Of a stretch of 64,000 bases of DNA, positions 1-6,883 are shown in pieces. The first letter of the stretch is position 1, and the number at the start of each line of letters is the position of its first letter. A program made the translations under genes and the position numbers. The notes under the pieces were generated by a model. The model saw only the letters and a list, made by a program, of their open reading frames with translations. It did no database searches and was not told the origin of the DNA. The stretch is from Flavimobilis massiliensis (GTDB lineage: Bacteria > Actinomycetota > Actinomycetes > Actinomycetales > Cellulomonadaceae), in NCBI RefSeq assembly GCF_900240335.1, contig NZ_LT964979.1:1798001-1862000 (forward strand). Reading direction: 5' to 3'.

Positions 1-685
1 CGGCGACGCGCGCCGCCTCGGTCGCCCACGTGCCGACGAGCGTCCAGCCCGCGTCTTCGCGCGCCCGCACCTCGTCGAGGAGCGTCGCGCGCGGCACGAT
101 GACGAGCCGCCACGCACGGTCGGCGCCCGGGTGGGTGTCGTCGGCCGGCCCGTAGCGGGTCGCGCCGGGCGCGACCGTCGGCCACGGGTCGACCCACGTG
201 ACGGGCTCCCCTTCCTGGCCCTCGGCGCGCACGTTCTCGCCGATCGCCGCCCAGTCGTCGGTGACGTCGGCGACCTCGACGCGCATCATGAAGCGCATCC
301 GGTCGAGCCACGCGGCGAGCGGTGCCGCGTGGTCGCCGTCGGTGAGCAGCCACGTCGTCGTGCCGTCGTCGACGACGCCCGCGGCGTGCTCGACGTGACC
401 CTGCGGGTCGAGGACGAGCAGCTCGGTCGACGTGCGGGGCGCAAGCCCCGTGAGGTGCTGCGACGTGAGCGAGTGGAGCCACGTGAGCCGGTCGGGGCCC
501 GTGACGGTGACGACGCCCGTGTGCGAGAGGTCCGCGAACGCGCTGCGCCGCTCGAGCGCGCGCTGCTCGCCGAAGGGGTCGCCGTAGTGCCAGGCGACGC
601 CCTCGTCGGGTGCGAGCGCGGGCACCGCGCCGCGGCGCCCGAGCACTGGGCTCCGGCGGACCTGCACGACGTCGTCGCCCGTCAT
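1..685 (-). CDS. ygfZ: YgfZ/GcvT-like folate-binding protein (3' end cut off)
   Basis: About 228 codons are visible; the reading frame stays open to the left edge, so the C-terminal part is missing. YgfZ-family proteins bind folate and support iron-sulfur enzyme maintenance and tRNA modification. The translation shows the usual order: an N-terminal stretch with AWHYGDPFGEQRALE, then FADLSHTGVVTVTGPDRLTWLHS, and RMRFMMRVEVADVT. These segments are typical of actinobacterial YgfZ and related to the GcvT T-protein fold. I chose the ATG whose A is at 685, four bases after the stop of the nitrobindin gene, so the two are probably cotranscribed. Family assignment is fairly secure; the precise role is inferred. 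Confidence 0.85.
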   Translation of the reverse strand, partial: MTGDDVVQVRRSPVLGRRGAVPALAPDEGVAWHYGDPFGEQRALERRSAFADLSHTGVVTVTGPDRLTWLHSLTSQHLTGLAPRTSTELLVLDPQGHVEHAAGVVDDGTTTWLLTDGDHAAPLAAWLDRMRFMMRVEVADVTDDWAAIGENVRAEGQEGEPVTWVDPWPTVAPGATRYGPADDTHPGADRAWRLVIVPRATLLDEVRAREDAGWTLVGTWATEAARVA

Positions 686-689
686 CGCG

Positions 690-1220
690 TCACTCCGTGA
701 CGCGGTCGAGCTCGGCCGACGCGTAGTTCTGCAGCGGCTTGCCGAACGCGGCGAGCTCCCACGCCCACAGGAGGCTACCTTCGACGAGCCCGTACATGCG
801 CTTGGACGCCGTGATGTCCGCGCCCGTGCCGGTGCGCGCGATGAAGTCGGAGCCGAGGTCGACGCGGCCGTTGCCGATGACACCGAGGTAGACGCTCACG
901 CGTCCCGCCGGGTCGGCGAGGAGGACCTCGAGCGACGTCTGGCCCTCGCCGATGCCTTCGAAGGGCTCGGGGGCCACGCGCCAGTAGCCCGTCTCGGTCG
1001 ACCAGACGGTCGGCTCGGACTCGTCGTCGTCCGCGGGCAGGCGGATCGTCGACTCGTAGCGGAGGTACGGGCCGCCGTCGTGGTCGAACGTCACGTCCTG
1101 GACGAACGCGGTCTCCGGGATGTCCGGGTACTTGATGACGCCCGCGCCGCTCCAGCGGCCGACGAGCCAGGCGAGCGGGTAGGCCTCGGGGGCGAGTCCG
1201 TCAGGGAAGGCGAAGGCCAC
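690..1220 (-). CDS. Nitrobindin-family heme-binding beta-barrel protein
   Basis: The 176-residue protein has the THAP4/nitrobindin (formerly DUF1794) layout: PLAWLVGRWSGAGV near the N-terminus, a run of beta-strand segments such as YLRYESTIRLP and ETGYWRVAPEP, and a C-terminal ASKRMYGLVEGSLLWAWELAA block. Family members form a ten-stranded barrel that binds heme and isomerises peroxynitrite; they are cytoplasmic. The length fits the family. The start is GTG with a GGAG ribosome site about 8 bases upstream. The YgfZ-like gene follows after four bases, so both are likely in one transcript. Heme ligation by a late histidine is family knowledge; I could not assign that histidine here with certainty. 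Confidence 0.85.
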   Translation of the reverse strand: MAFAFPDGLAPEAYPLAWLVGRWSGAGVIKYPDIPETAFVQDVTFDHDGGPYLRYESTIRLPADDDESEPTVWSTETGYWRVAPEPFEGIGEGQTSLEVLLADPAGRVSVYLGVIGNGRVDLGSDFIARTGTGADITASKRMYGLVEGSLLWAWELAAFGKPLQNYASAELDRVTE

Positions 1221-1289
1221 GGTGAATCTCCGGTGCAGATCGATGAGGTGGGGTTGGGCGGGGCGCCGGCTGCGTCGCCGGCGCCCGGC

Positions 1290-1403
1290 TCAGCGCTGTC
1301 CCTTGTAGAGCCGGAAGACGACGAAGCCCGCGAACCACGTGATGGTCACGGTCGCGGCGACCAGCAGGCCGATGAACACACCCTCAAGCAGCTCGATATT
1401 CAT
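1290..1403 (-). CDS. Small single-span membrane protein, 37 residues
   Basis: This short gene encodes a peptide beginning MNIELLEGVFIGLL, with one hydrophobic helix over roughly residues 9-30 and a basic tail ending LYKGQR. I do not recognise a named family. It looks real because a perfect leaderless arrangement precedes it: on the minus strand a TAGGAT box is followed by exactly six bases and then the ATG, the same spacing as for nth at 4776. The stop lies 69 bases upstream of the nitrobindin start, so it may head that operon. Confidence 0.6.
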   Translation of the reverse strand: MNIELLEGVFIGLLVAATVTITWFAGFVVFRLYKGQR

Positions 1404-1409
1404 GCCCTG

Positions 1410-1415
1410 ATCCTA
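1410..1415 (-). promoter_or_regulatory. -10 box of a leaderless promoter (TAGGAT)
   Basis: TAGGAT on the minus strand lies six bases before the ATG at 1403, so transcription should begin on the A of the start codon. No clear -35 hexamer is seen. Confidence 0.55.
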
Positions 1416-1479
1416 GCCGCCGGCGCAAGGCGCCGCCGGGCTCGTTCACGGGCCGCGGCCGCCGCGGCACCGGGGACAA

Positions 1480-2214
1480 CTACAGGGCGCCGAGGAGGTC
1501 GCCGACGACGTACGCGACGACGCCAAGCACGAGGACCGGCACGACGGCGCTCGCGACGCCGCCCCAACGGGACGTCGACGCAGGCAGCTTCTCGAGGAGC
1601 ACGTGGAGGGATGCAGCCAGCACGCCCGCGAACGCACCGATGACGACGCCCTCGCCGAGGGCCGTCACCGGAACGAGCGCAGCGATTCCGGTCCCCACGG
1701 CCGCACCTGCGGCGACCGCGACCCCGACGCTCGACCAGCCCTTCCAGGGAACGAGCACCGCGGCGACGCTCGCGGCCGCGAGCGCGCCCGCGCTCACGAC
1801 GACGAGGTCCGGTCCGCCGTCATGCTCGACGACGGCGGTCCAGCCCGCGCCGCACACCGCGACGACGAGGCCGGCGACCGTCCCCGTGAGGGACTCGACG
1901 AGCCGCGGGCGCCCGTCACGGCGCAGCATCTCGACGAGGAACGCGAGGACGAGCCCGCACGCGACGACGAACGGCAGGGTGCCGAGCGTGCCGCCGTCGA
2001 GGACGACCGCGGCGACGCCACCGAGGCCCACGAGCGCGAGGACCGTCGTCGAGCCGGCGCCCGAGGGGAGGTCGAGGAGGCGCGGCCAGCCGATCGCGAG
2101 CACGACGACGAGGAGGGCGACCGCGCCAGAGACGCCTGTCGCACCGAGGAACGCCGCAGCTGCAAGAAGGGCGGCAGCCACGGCCGTCACGACGGCGCGG
2201 GTCGATCTGCTCAC
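1480..2214 (-). CDS. Conserved multi-pass membrane protein, function unknown
   Basis: The 244-residue product is almost entirely hydrophobic, with about eight predicted transmembrane helices built from Ala/Val/Leu/Gly runs, for example residues 9-45 and the final 30 residues. I see no enzymatic motif, charged transport motif or signal peptide. A reading frame upstream of the chosen start is open but gives an Arg/Pro-rich tail unlike a membrane protein, so I prefer the GTG at 2214, followed by SRSTRAVVTAV. It is divergently oriented from glnR with a shared 184-base intergenic region. Function is not assigned. Confidence 0.65.
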   Translation of the reverse strand: MSRSTRAVVTAVAAALLAAAAFLGATGVSGAVALLVVVLAIGWPRLLDLPSGAGSTTVLALVGLGGVAAVVLDGGTLGTLPFVVACGLVLAFLVEMLRRDGRPRLVESLTGTVAGLVVAVCGAGWTAVVEHDGGPDLVVVSAGALAAASVAAVLVPWKGWSSVGVAVAAGAAVGTGIAALVPVTALGEGVVIGAFAGVLAASLHVLLEKLPASTSRWGGVASAVVPVLVLGVVAYVVGDLLGAL

Positions 2215-2398
2215 TGCACGTCCTGGGAGGGTCTCGACGTGGGGCGCCGGTCGGCGCCTCACGGCTCCGCCGACCTTCGGGCGACGACGCGAGCCTCGTC
2301 GATCTTCCCAGAGAACGGTTGAGCACGACGAATCGGCTGCGCCGACCTGTAATCTCAGGCTCGGACCCGCAGGAACACAGGCAGGAGGGAGGACGTCG

Positions 2399-3124
2399 AT
2401 GGACCTTCTGCTGCTCACCTCGTCCGCGGAGGCGTCGTCGCAGGTGCTTCCCGCACTCGGTCTCCTCGGTCACCGCGTGCACGTCGCGCCGCCCGAGCCG
2501 TCGGCGCTCCTCGCCACGCAGGACGCGGACGTCGTGCTGCTCGACGCGCGCCGCGACCTCGCAGGCGCACGCAGCATGTGCAGGGTCGTCGCGGCGGCGG
2601 AGCTCGACGTGCCGCTCGTGCTCGTGCTGTCCGAGGGTGGGCTCACCGTCGTCACGGCCGAGTGGGGCGCGACCGACCTGCTCCTCGAGCAGGCGTCACC
2701 CGCCGAGGTCGAGGCGCGGCTGCGGCTCGCGGTCGAGCGTTCGCGTGCGAGCGGCGCCTCCGGCCCGGACTCGGAGGAAATCTCGTCGGGCGACCTCGTC
2801 ATCGACCCGAGCGGGTACACCGTCAAGGTGCGCGGCGAGCCGATCGACCTCACGTACAAGGAGTTCGAGCTCCTCAAGTGCCTCGGCGCGCACCCGGGCC
2901 GTGTCTTCACGCGGGCGCAACTCCTCCAGGAGGTCTGGGGCTACGACTACTACGGTGGCACGCGGACGGTCGACGTCCACGTGCGGCGCCTGCGCGCGAA
3001 GCTCGGCCCTGAGCACGAGCAGCTCATCGGCACCGTCCGCAACGTCGGCTACCGCTTCGACCCGCCCTCCTCACGTCGCGCCCAGGCCCCGGCCGACCCC
3101 GCCCCGCACGAAGGACCGCAGTGA
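2399..3124 (+). CDS. glnR: Nitrogen regulator GlnR (OmpR-type winged helix)
   Basis: The 241-residue protein matches actinobacterial GlnR along its length: an N-terminal atypical receiver with DVVLLDARRDL (Asp49 at the conserved acidic position) and a C-terminal OmpR winged helix with DLTYKEFELLKCL, HPGRVFTRAQLL and GTRTVDVHVRRLRAKLGP. GlnR controls glutamine synthetase, ammonium transport and other nitrogen genes, and is known as an orphan regulator that works without classical phosphorylation. The ATG at 2399 has an excellent ribosome site (AGGAGGGAGG) just upstream. The stop overlaps the GTG of the next gene by four bases, so the hydrolase is translationally coupled. Confidence 0.93.
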   Translation: MDLLLLTSSAEASSQVLPALGLLGHRVHVAPPEPSALLATQDADVVLLDARRDLAGARSMCRVVAAAELDVPLVLVLSEGGLTVVTAEWGATDLLLEQASPAEVEARLRLAVERSRASGASGPDSEEISSGDLVIDPSGYTVKVRGEPIDLTYKEFELLKCLGAHPGRVFTRAQLLQEVWGYDYYGGTRTVDVHVRRLRAKLGPEHEQLIGTVRNVGYRFDPPSSRRAQAPADPAPHEGPQ

Positions 3125-4017
3125 ACGCCGACTTCTCCACCGTCCTCATCGACGGGCCGTGGCGCCACGGCTTCGTCTCGGCCAACGGCACCCGCTTCCA
3201 CGTCGCGGAGGCCGGGCCCGAGGACGGTCCGCTCGTCGTCCTCCTCCACTCGTTCCCGCAGTTCTGGTGGACGTGGCGCCACCAGCTCGAGGCGCTCGGT
3301 GCGGCCGGGTACCGGGCGGTCGCGCTCGACCTGCGCGGCACGGGAGCGTCCGACAAGCCGCCGCTCGGCTACGACGTGCTCACGCGCACGCGCGACGTCG
3401 CGGGGGTCGTGCGCTCGCTCGGGGCGTCGTCGGCGACGGTCGTCGGGCACGGGCTCGGAGCGCACGTCGCGTGGTCGATGCCGAGCCTGCAGCCTGCGGT
3501 GACGGAGTCCGTCGTCGCGCTCGCGTGCCCGCACCCGGCGCGCATGCACCGGCGCCTGCGCGCCGTGCTCACGCCACGCGTCGCGCGGTACCTCGCGCTC
3601 GTCCAGTTGCCGTCCGTGCCGGAGCGCCAGCTGCGCGACGGTCTGGCGGGCCGGATCGTCGCCGACGGCTCGGTGGTCGCTCGGAGCAGCGACGAGCTCG
3701 CGACGTACGACTCGGCGATGCAGGTGCCGTTCGCGGCCCACAACGCGCTCGAGCCCCTGCGCTGGATCGTGCGGTCCGCGCCGCGGATCGACGGACGGCG
3801 GTTCCTCTCGGTCGTGCGGCGTCCGATCGCGGTGCCGACGATGCTCGTCCACGGCGCGCAGGACCCGTTCCTGCGCGCGGACGGCATCGAGCTCGACGCT
3901 GCCGCGCTGTGCCGCGACTTCCGCTTCGAGATGATCGACGGCGTCGGGCACTTCCCGCACGAGGAGGCTCCCGAGCGGGTCACGGCGCTGCTCCTCGAGC
4001 ACCTCGGCCGCCTGTAG
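3121..4017 (+). CDS. Alpha/beta-hydrolase fold protein lacking the nucleophile
   Basis: The 298-residue protein has the epoxide-hydrolase/haloalkane-dehalogenase layout: the oxyanion segment HSFPQFWWTW (residues 43-52), the strand-turn DLRGTGASDKP (70-80), a late HGAQDPFLR acid segment and the catalytic-histidine segment GVGHFPHEE. The nucleophile elbow reads VVGHGLGAHVAW, so residue 111, normally Asp or Ser, is Gly. The codon is GGG, two changes from a Ser or Asp codon other than GGC-derived ones, so a single read error is unlikely. It may be inactive, a binding protein, or use another mechanism. It is coupled to glnR by a four-base overlap. Confidence 0.8.
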   Translation: MNADFSTVLIDGPWRHGFVSANGTRFHVAEAGPEDGPLVVLLHSFPQFWWTWRHQLEALGAAGYRAVALDLRGTGASDKPPLGYDVLTRTRDVAGVVRSLGASSATVVGHGLGAHVAWSMPSLQPAVTESVVALACPHPARMHRRLRAVLTPRVARYLALVQLPSVPERQLRDGLAGRIVADGSVVARSSDELATYDSAMQVPFAAHNALEPLRWIVRSAPRIDGRRFLSVVRRPIAVPTMLVHGAQDPFLRADGIELDAAALCRDFRFEMIDGVGHFPHEEAPERVTALLLEHLGRL

Positions 4018-4047
4018 CGGCCCCGTTCCGGGACCTGCGGTGCCGGG

Positions 4048-4776
4048 TCAGGCGTCCGGGTCGACGATCTCGCCGCGGACGAGCGTCCGCGCGACGTCAG
4101 GGTCGGACTCGCCGACGCCTGCCGACGGGCACCAGCGCGCGACCGCGCACGCGCCGCACGCGGGGCGCCGGGCGTGGCACACGCGCCGCCCGTGGAAGAT
4201 GAGCCGGTGCGAGACGAGCGTGAGGTCCTTGCGCTCGAAGAGCGAACCGATGGCCGTCTCGGCCTTCACGGGGTCCTCCTCGTCGGTCCAGCCGAGCCGG
4301 CGCGCGAGCCTGCCGAGGTGCGTGTCGACCGTGAGTCCCGGCACGCCGAACGCGTCTCCGAGCACGACGTTCGCCGTCTTGCGGCCCACCCCGGGGAGCG
4401 CGACGAGGTCCTCGAGACGCGCTGGCACCTCACCGTCGTGCCGTTCGACGAGCGCCTGACCGATGCCGACGAGGGAGCGCGCCTTAGCGCGCTGGAAGCC
4501 GGTCGGTCGGATGATCTCCTCGACGTCGGTCACGTCGGCCTGCGCGTACGCGAGAGCGTCGGGGTACGCCGCGAAGAGCTCGGGCGTCACCTGGTTGACG
4601 CGGACGTCCGTCGACTGCGCGGACAAGACCGTCGCAACGAGCAGCTCGAGCGGCGTCGTGAAGTCGAGCTCGCAGCGTGCGTCGGGGTGCACGACGCCGA
4701 GGACGCGCACGATCCGACGGGCTCGGCGCACGAGCGCGGTGCGCGAGACGTCCGGGCCGATCGCAGGTGGTCGCAT
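4048..4776 (-). CDS. nth: Endonuclease III (DNA glycosylase/AP lyase)
   Basis: The 242-residue protein removes oxidised pyrimidines and cleaves the abasic site in base-excision repair. The helix-hairpin-helix LPGVGRKTANVVLG carries catalytic Lys133, and VDTH carries catalytic Asp151. The C-terminal iron-sulfur loop is complete, with cysteines spaced C-x6-C-x2-C-x5-C in CHARRPACGACAVARWC. An LSAQSTD segment near residue 51 is also typical. The ATG at 4776 is preceded by a TAGGAT box with six bases between, so the mRNA should be leaderless. Its position near crp, RidA and a PASTA PBP matches a conserved actinobacterial neighbourhood. Confidence 0.96.
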   Translation of the reverse strand: MRPPAIGPDVSRTALVRRARRIVRVLGVVHPDARCELDFTTPLELLVATVLSAQSTDVRVNQVTPELFAAYPDALAYAQADVTDVEEIIRPTGFQRAKARSLVGIGQALVERHDGEVPARLEDLVALPGVGRKTANVVLGDAFGVPGLTVDTHLGRLARRLGWTDEEDPVKAETAIGSLFERKDLTLVSHRLIFHGRRVCHARRPACGACAVARWCPSAGVGESDPDVARTLVRGEIVDPDA

Positions 4777-4782
4777 GCCGGA

Positions 4783-4788
4783 ATCCTA
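4783..4788 (-). promoter_or_regulatory. -10 box of leaderless nth promoter
   Basis: TAGGAT on the minus strand, then TCCGGC, then the nth ATG. The predicted transcription start is the A of the start codon at 4776. Confidence 0.6.
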
Positions 4789-4883
4789 GGTGTCGTCGGG
4801 GCGGAACCCTCAAGGCGCGGGCCCTGCCGGCCGATGAACGTCCCGTAGCACCCCGACGAGACGACGAAGGCTGAGGCGCCGCA

Positions 4884-5285
4884 GTGAGCACCCGACCGCT
4901 CCTGGACGACACGGAGTCCCTCCGGGCGCGCCGTCGTGCGCTCCGGGCGGAGATGAACCGCGTCCAGCACTGGCGTCGGCTCCTGCGCGCCCGCATCGAC
5001 CTCTCGGTGTCGGCGGCGCTCATCCCCGACCGGCTGGGGCTCGTCGCGTCGGGCGCGCTCTCGGACGTCGCGCCGCCCGACCACGTCCGCATGACGACGC
5101 TCGTGCGCGGCGACCTGTCGGCGTCCGCGGTGCTCGACATCGAGGAACTGCGTGACCTCGAGAGCGACGTGCAGGAGTACGGTCGTCGGGTGCGCTCGGA
5201 GCTCGAGCGTGTCACCGAGCAGCTCGTGCAGCGACTCACCGACGACCTCGCGAGAGCCCCTGGGCGCCTGTCGCCATTGTTCTGA
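4884..5285 (+). CDS. Small helical protein resembling the RsiG anti-sigma family
   Basis: The 133-residue product is mostly charged helix, with a coiled-coil-like N-terminal half and a second helix near the C-terminus. Residues 26-40 read RVQHWRRLLRARIDL. This resembles the first helix of RsiG, the c-di-GMP-dependent anti-sigma factor of Streptomyces, whose binding motif is E-x3-S-x2-R-x3-Q-x3-D. Aligned that way, Arg31 and Asp39 match, but the Glu, Ser and Gln positions are Met24, Gln28 and Arg35. It may therefore be a relative that has lost ligand binding. It starts with GTG and ends 52 bases before crp. Family membership is an inference. Confidence 0.55.
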   Translation: MSTRPLLDDTESLRARRRALRAEMNRVQHWRRLLRARIDLSVSAALIPDRLGLVASGALSDVAPPDHVRMTTLVRGDLSASAVLDIEELRDLESDVQEYGRRVRSELERVTEQLVQRLTDDLARAPGRLSPLF

Positions 5286-5297
5286 GGCATGATGGTG

Positions 5298-5313
5298 TGT
5301 GTTGGGGCACACA
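5298..5313 (+). promoter_or_regulatory. Candidate Crp autoregulatory site
   Basis: TGTGT, six bases, then ACACA form a perfect inverted repeat, with its right edge 24 bases before the crp start. It fits the TGTGA-N6-TCACA layout recognised by Crp family proteins except at the inner base of each arm. Autoregulation is inferred. Confidence 0.45.
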
Positions 5314-5337
5314 ACACCGACCCGATGGGACAGAACC

Positions 5338-6015
5338 GTGGACGACGCCGTCATCCTCTCCGCTCCCCTCTTCGCGGGACTTGACCCGCAGGAGGCGCAG
5401 CCGCTTCTCGACGCACTCACCCCTGTCCACCTCACGCGCGGCGAGACGCTGTTCAACGAGGGTGAACGTGGCGACAGGCTCTATGTCATCTCCGACGGCA
5501 AGGTGAAGCTCGGCCGGCGCTCGTCGGACGGCCGCGAGAACCTCATGGCCGTCCTCGGCCCGGGCGAGATGTTCGGTGAACTCTCGCTGTTCGACCCGGG
5601 GCCCCGCACGCTCACGGCGACGGCCGTCGCGGATACGACGCTCCAGGAGCTCTCGCACGCGGACCTCGTCCGCTGGCTGCAGACGCACCCGGGCATGTCG
5701 AAGTTCCTCCTCGGTGCGCTCGCGCGTCGTCTGCGTCGCACGAACGAGAACCTTGCGGACCTCGTGTTCTCCGACGTCCCGGGGCGTGTCGCGAAGGCGC
5801 TTCTCGACCTCTCGACGCGGTTCGGTCACCCGACGGACGACGGCATCCGTGTCGCGCATGACCTCACGCAGGAGGAACTTGCGCAGCTCGTCGGCGCGTC
5901 GCGCGAGACGGTCAACAAGGCGCTCGCCGACTTCGCGGCGCGCGGCTGGGTGCGTCGTGAGGGCCGTGCGGTCGTGCTACTCGATATCGCGCGGCTCGAG
6001 CGCCGCGCGCGCTGA
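5338..6015 (+). CDS. crp: Crp-type cyclic-nucleotide-binding transcription regulator
   Basis: The 225-residue protein matches mycobacterial Crp (Rv3676). It has a cyclic-nucleotide-binding fold with GDRLYVISDGKVKLGRRS and GEMFGELSLFDPGPRT (residues about 44-90), a dimer helix with ARRLRRTNENLADL, and a C-terminal helix-turn-helix DLTQEELAQLVGASRETVN (about 174-192). It should bind cAMP and control many genes. I chose GTG 5338, giving VDDAVILSAPLF, because it aligns with the mycobacterial N-terminus; an upstream in-frame GTG at 5299 would add 13 residues inside the probable operator. A palindromic Crp-like site just upstream suggests autoregulation. Confidence 0.93.
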   Translation: MDDAVILSAPLFAGLDPQEAQPLLDALTPVHLTRGETLFNEGERGDRLYVISDGKVKLGRRSSDGRENLMAVLGPGEMFGELSLFDPGPRTLTATAVADTTLQELSHADLVRWLQTHPGMSKFLLGALARRLRRTNENLADLVFSDVPGRVAKALLDLSTRFGHPTDDGIRVAHDLTQEELAQLVGASRETVNKALADFAARGWVRREGRAVVLLDIARLERRAR

Positions 6016-6105
6016 TCCCCGCCGGCTCGCCGACGCGAGCCCGTTCGTCCGGGAGGGCGCCCACCTCGAGGTGGGCGCCCTCCCGTCGGGAGGTGCGCGC
6101 GGGGG

Positions 6106-6579
6106 TCAGGCGACCTCGACGACGAGCTCGACCTCGACGGGCGAGTCGAGCGGCAGGACCGCGACCCCGACCGCGGAACGCGCGTGGACGCCCGCGTCGC
6201 CGAGCAGCTCACCGAGGAACGTGCTCGCACCGTTGATGACGGCGGGCTGCCCCGTGAAGTCCGGGCGCGACGCGACGAACCCGACGACCTTGACGACCCG
6301 CACGATGCTGTCGAGGTCGCCGACGAGGTCCGCGACCGCCGCGAGCGCGTTGAGCGCAGCCGTGCGCGCGAGGCCCGCAGCGACGTCGGGCGCGACGTCA
6401 CCCTCCTCGGTGCCGACCTTGCCCGTCACGGAGAGCGCCCCGTCGACGAACGGCAGCTGGCCCGACGTGTGGACGAGGTTCCCCGTCCGCACCGCGGGCA
6501 CGTACGCCGCGACCGGCGCCGCGACCGGAGGCAGGTCGAGGCCGAGCTCGGCGAGGCGCGCGAGGACGCGCCCGCTCAC
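6106..6579 (-). CDS. RidA (YjgF/UK114) family protein
   Basis: The 157-residue product carries the Rid-family core: RTGNLVHTSGQLPFVDG near residues 29-45, GLARTAALNALAAV, VVKVVGFVASRPDF, and the C-terminal RSAVGVAVLPLDSPVEVEL, whose Arg sits at the position needed for imine/enamine hydrolysis in active RidA proteins. Such enzymes remove reactive 2-aminoacrylate made by PLP enzymes. The start is GTG within the GTGA overlap with the stop of the DUF4177 gene, which sets the start. The gene pair faces crp, as in mycobacteria. Confidence 0.85.
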   Translation of the reverse strand: MSGRVLARLAELGLDLPPVAAPVAAYVPAVRTGNLVHTSGQLPFVDGALSVTGKVGTEEGDVAPDVAAGLARTAALNALAAVADLVGDLDSIVRVVKVVGFVASRPDFTGQPAVINGASTFLGELLGDAGVHARSAVGVAVLPLDSPVEVELVVEVA

Positions 6580-6743
6580 TTCTCGCCCGTCGGACGCTTG
6601 AAGTACGCGACGACGTTCTCGTTGCCCGCAGGCCCGGGGACGATCTGGACGAGCTCCCAGCCGTCCGAGCCCCAGTTGTCGAGGATCGCCTTCGTCGCGT
6701 GGATGAGGACAGGAACGGTTGCGTACTCCCACGTGGTGACCAT
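6576..6743 (-). CDS. Small DUF4177-type protein
   Basis: The 55-residue protein begins MVTTWEYATVPV and contains NWGSDGWELVQIVPG, the signature of the DUF4177 family, ending with AYFKRPTGEK. Its function is unknown. The ATG at 6743 is preceded by a TACGCT box six bases away, consistent with a leaderless message. The TGA overlaps the start of the RidA gene, so the two are translationally coupled. Longer upstream starts give an Arg-rich extension without family similarity. Confidence 0.75.
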   Translation of the reverse strand: MVTTWEYATVPVLIHATKAILDNWGSDGWELVQIVPGPAGNENVVAYFKRPTGEK

Positions 6744-6883
6744 GCGAGGAGCGTAGCCCGCACCCGCCCGACGGTCACGGGCTGACGGCCAGCGTCCACC
6801 GTGAGGCACCGCACGGGCGTCGTGCACACGATCCTCACCGTCCCGGCCGGGTCCTCCCAGCCAGGACGACTACCCTGGGAAGC

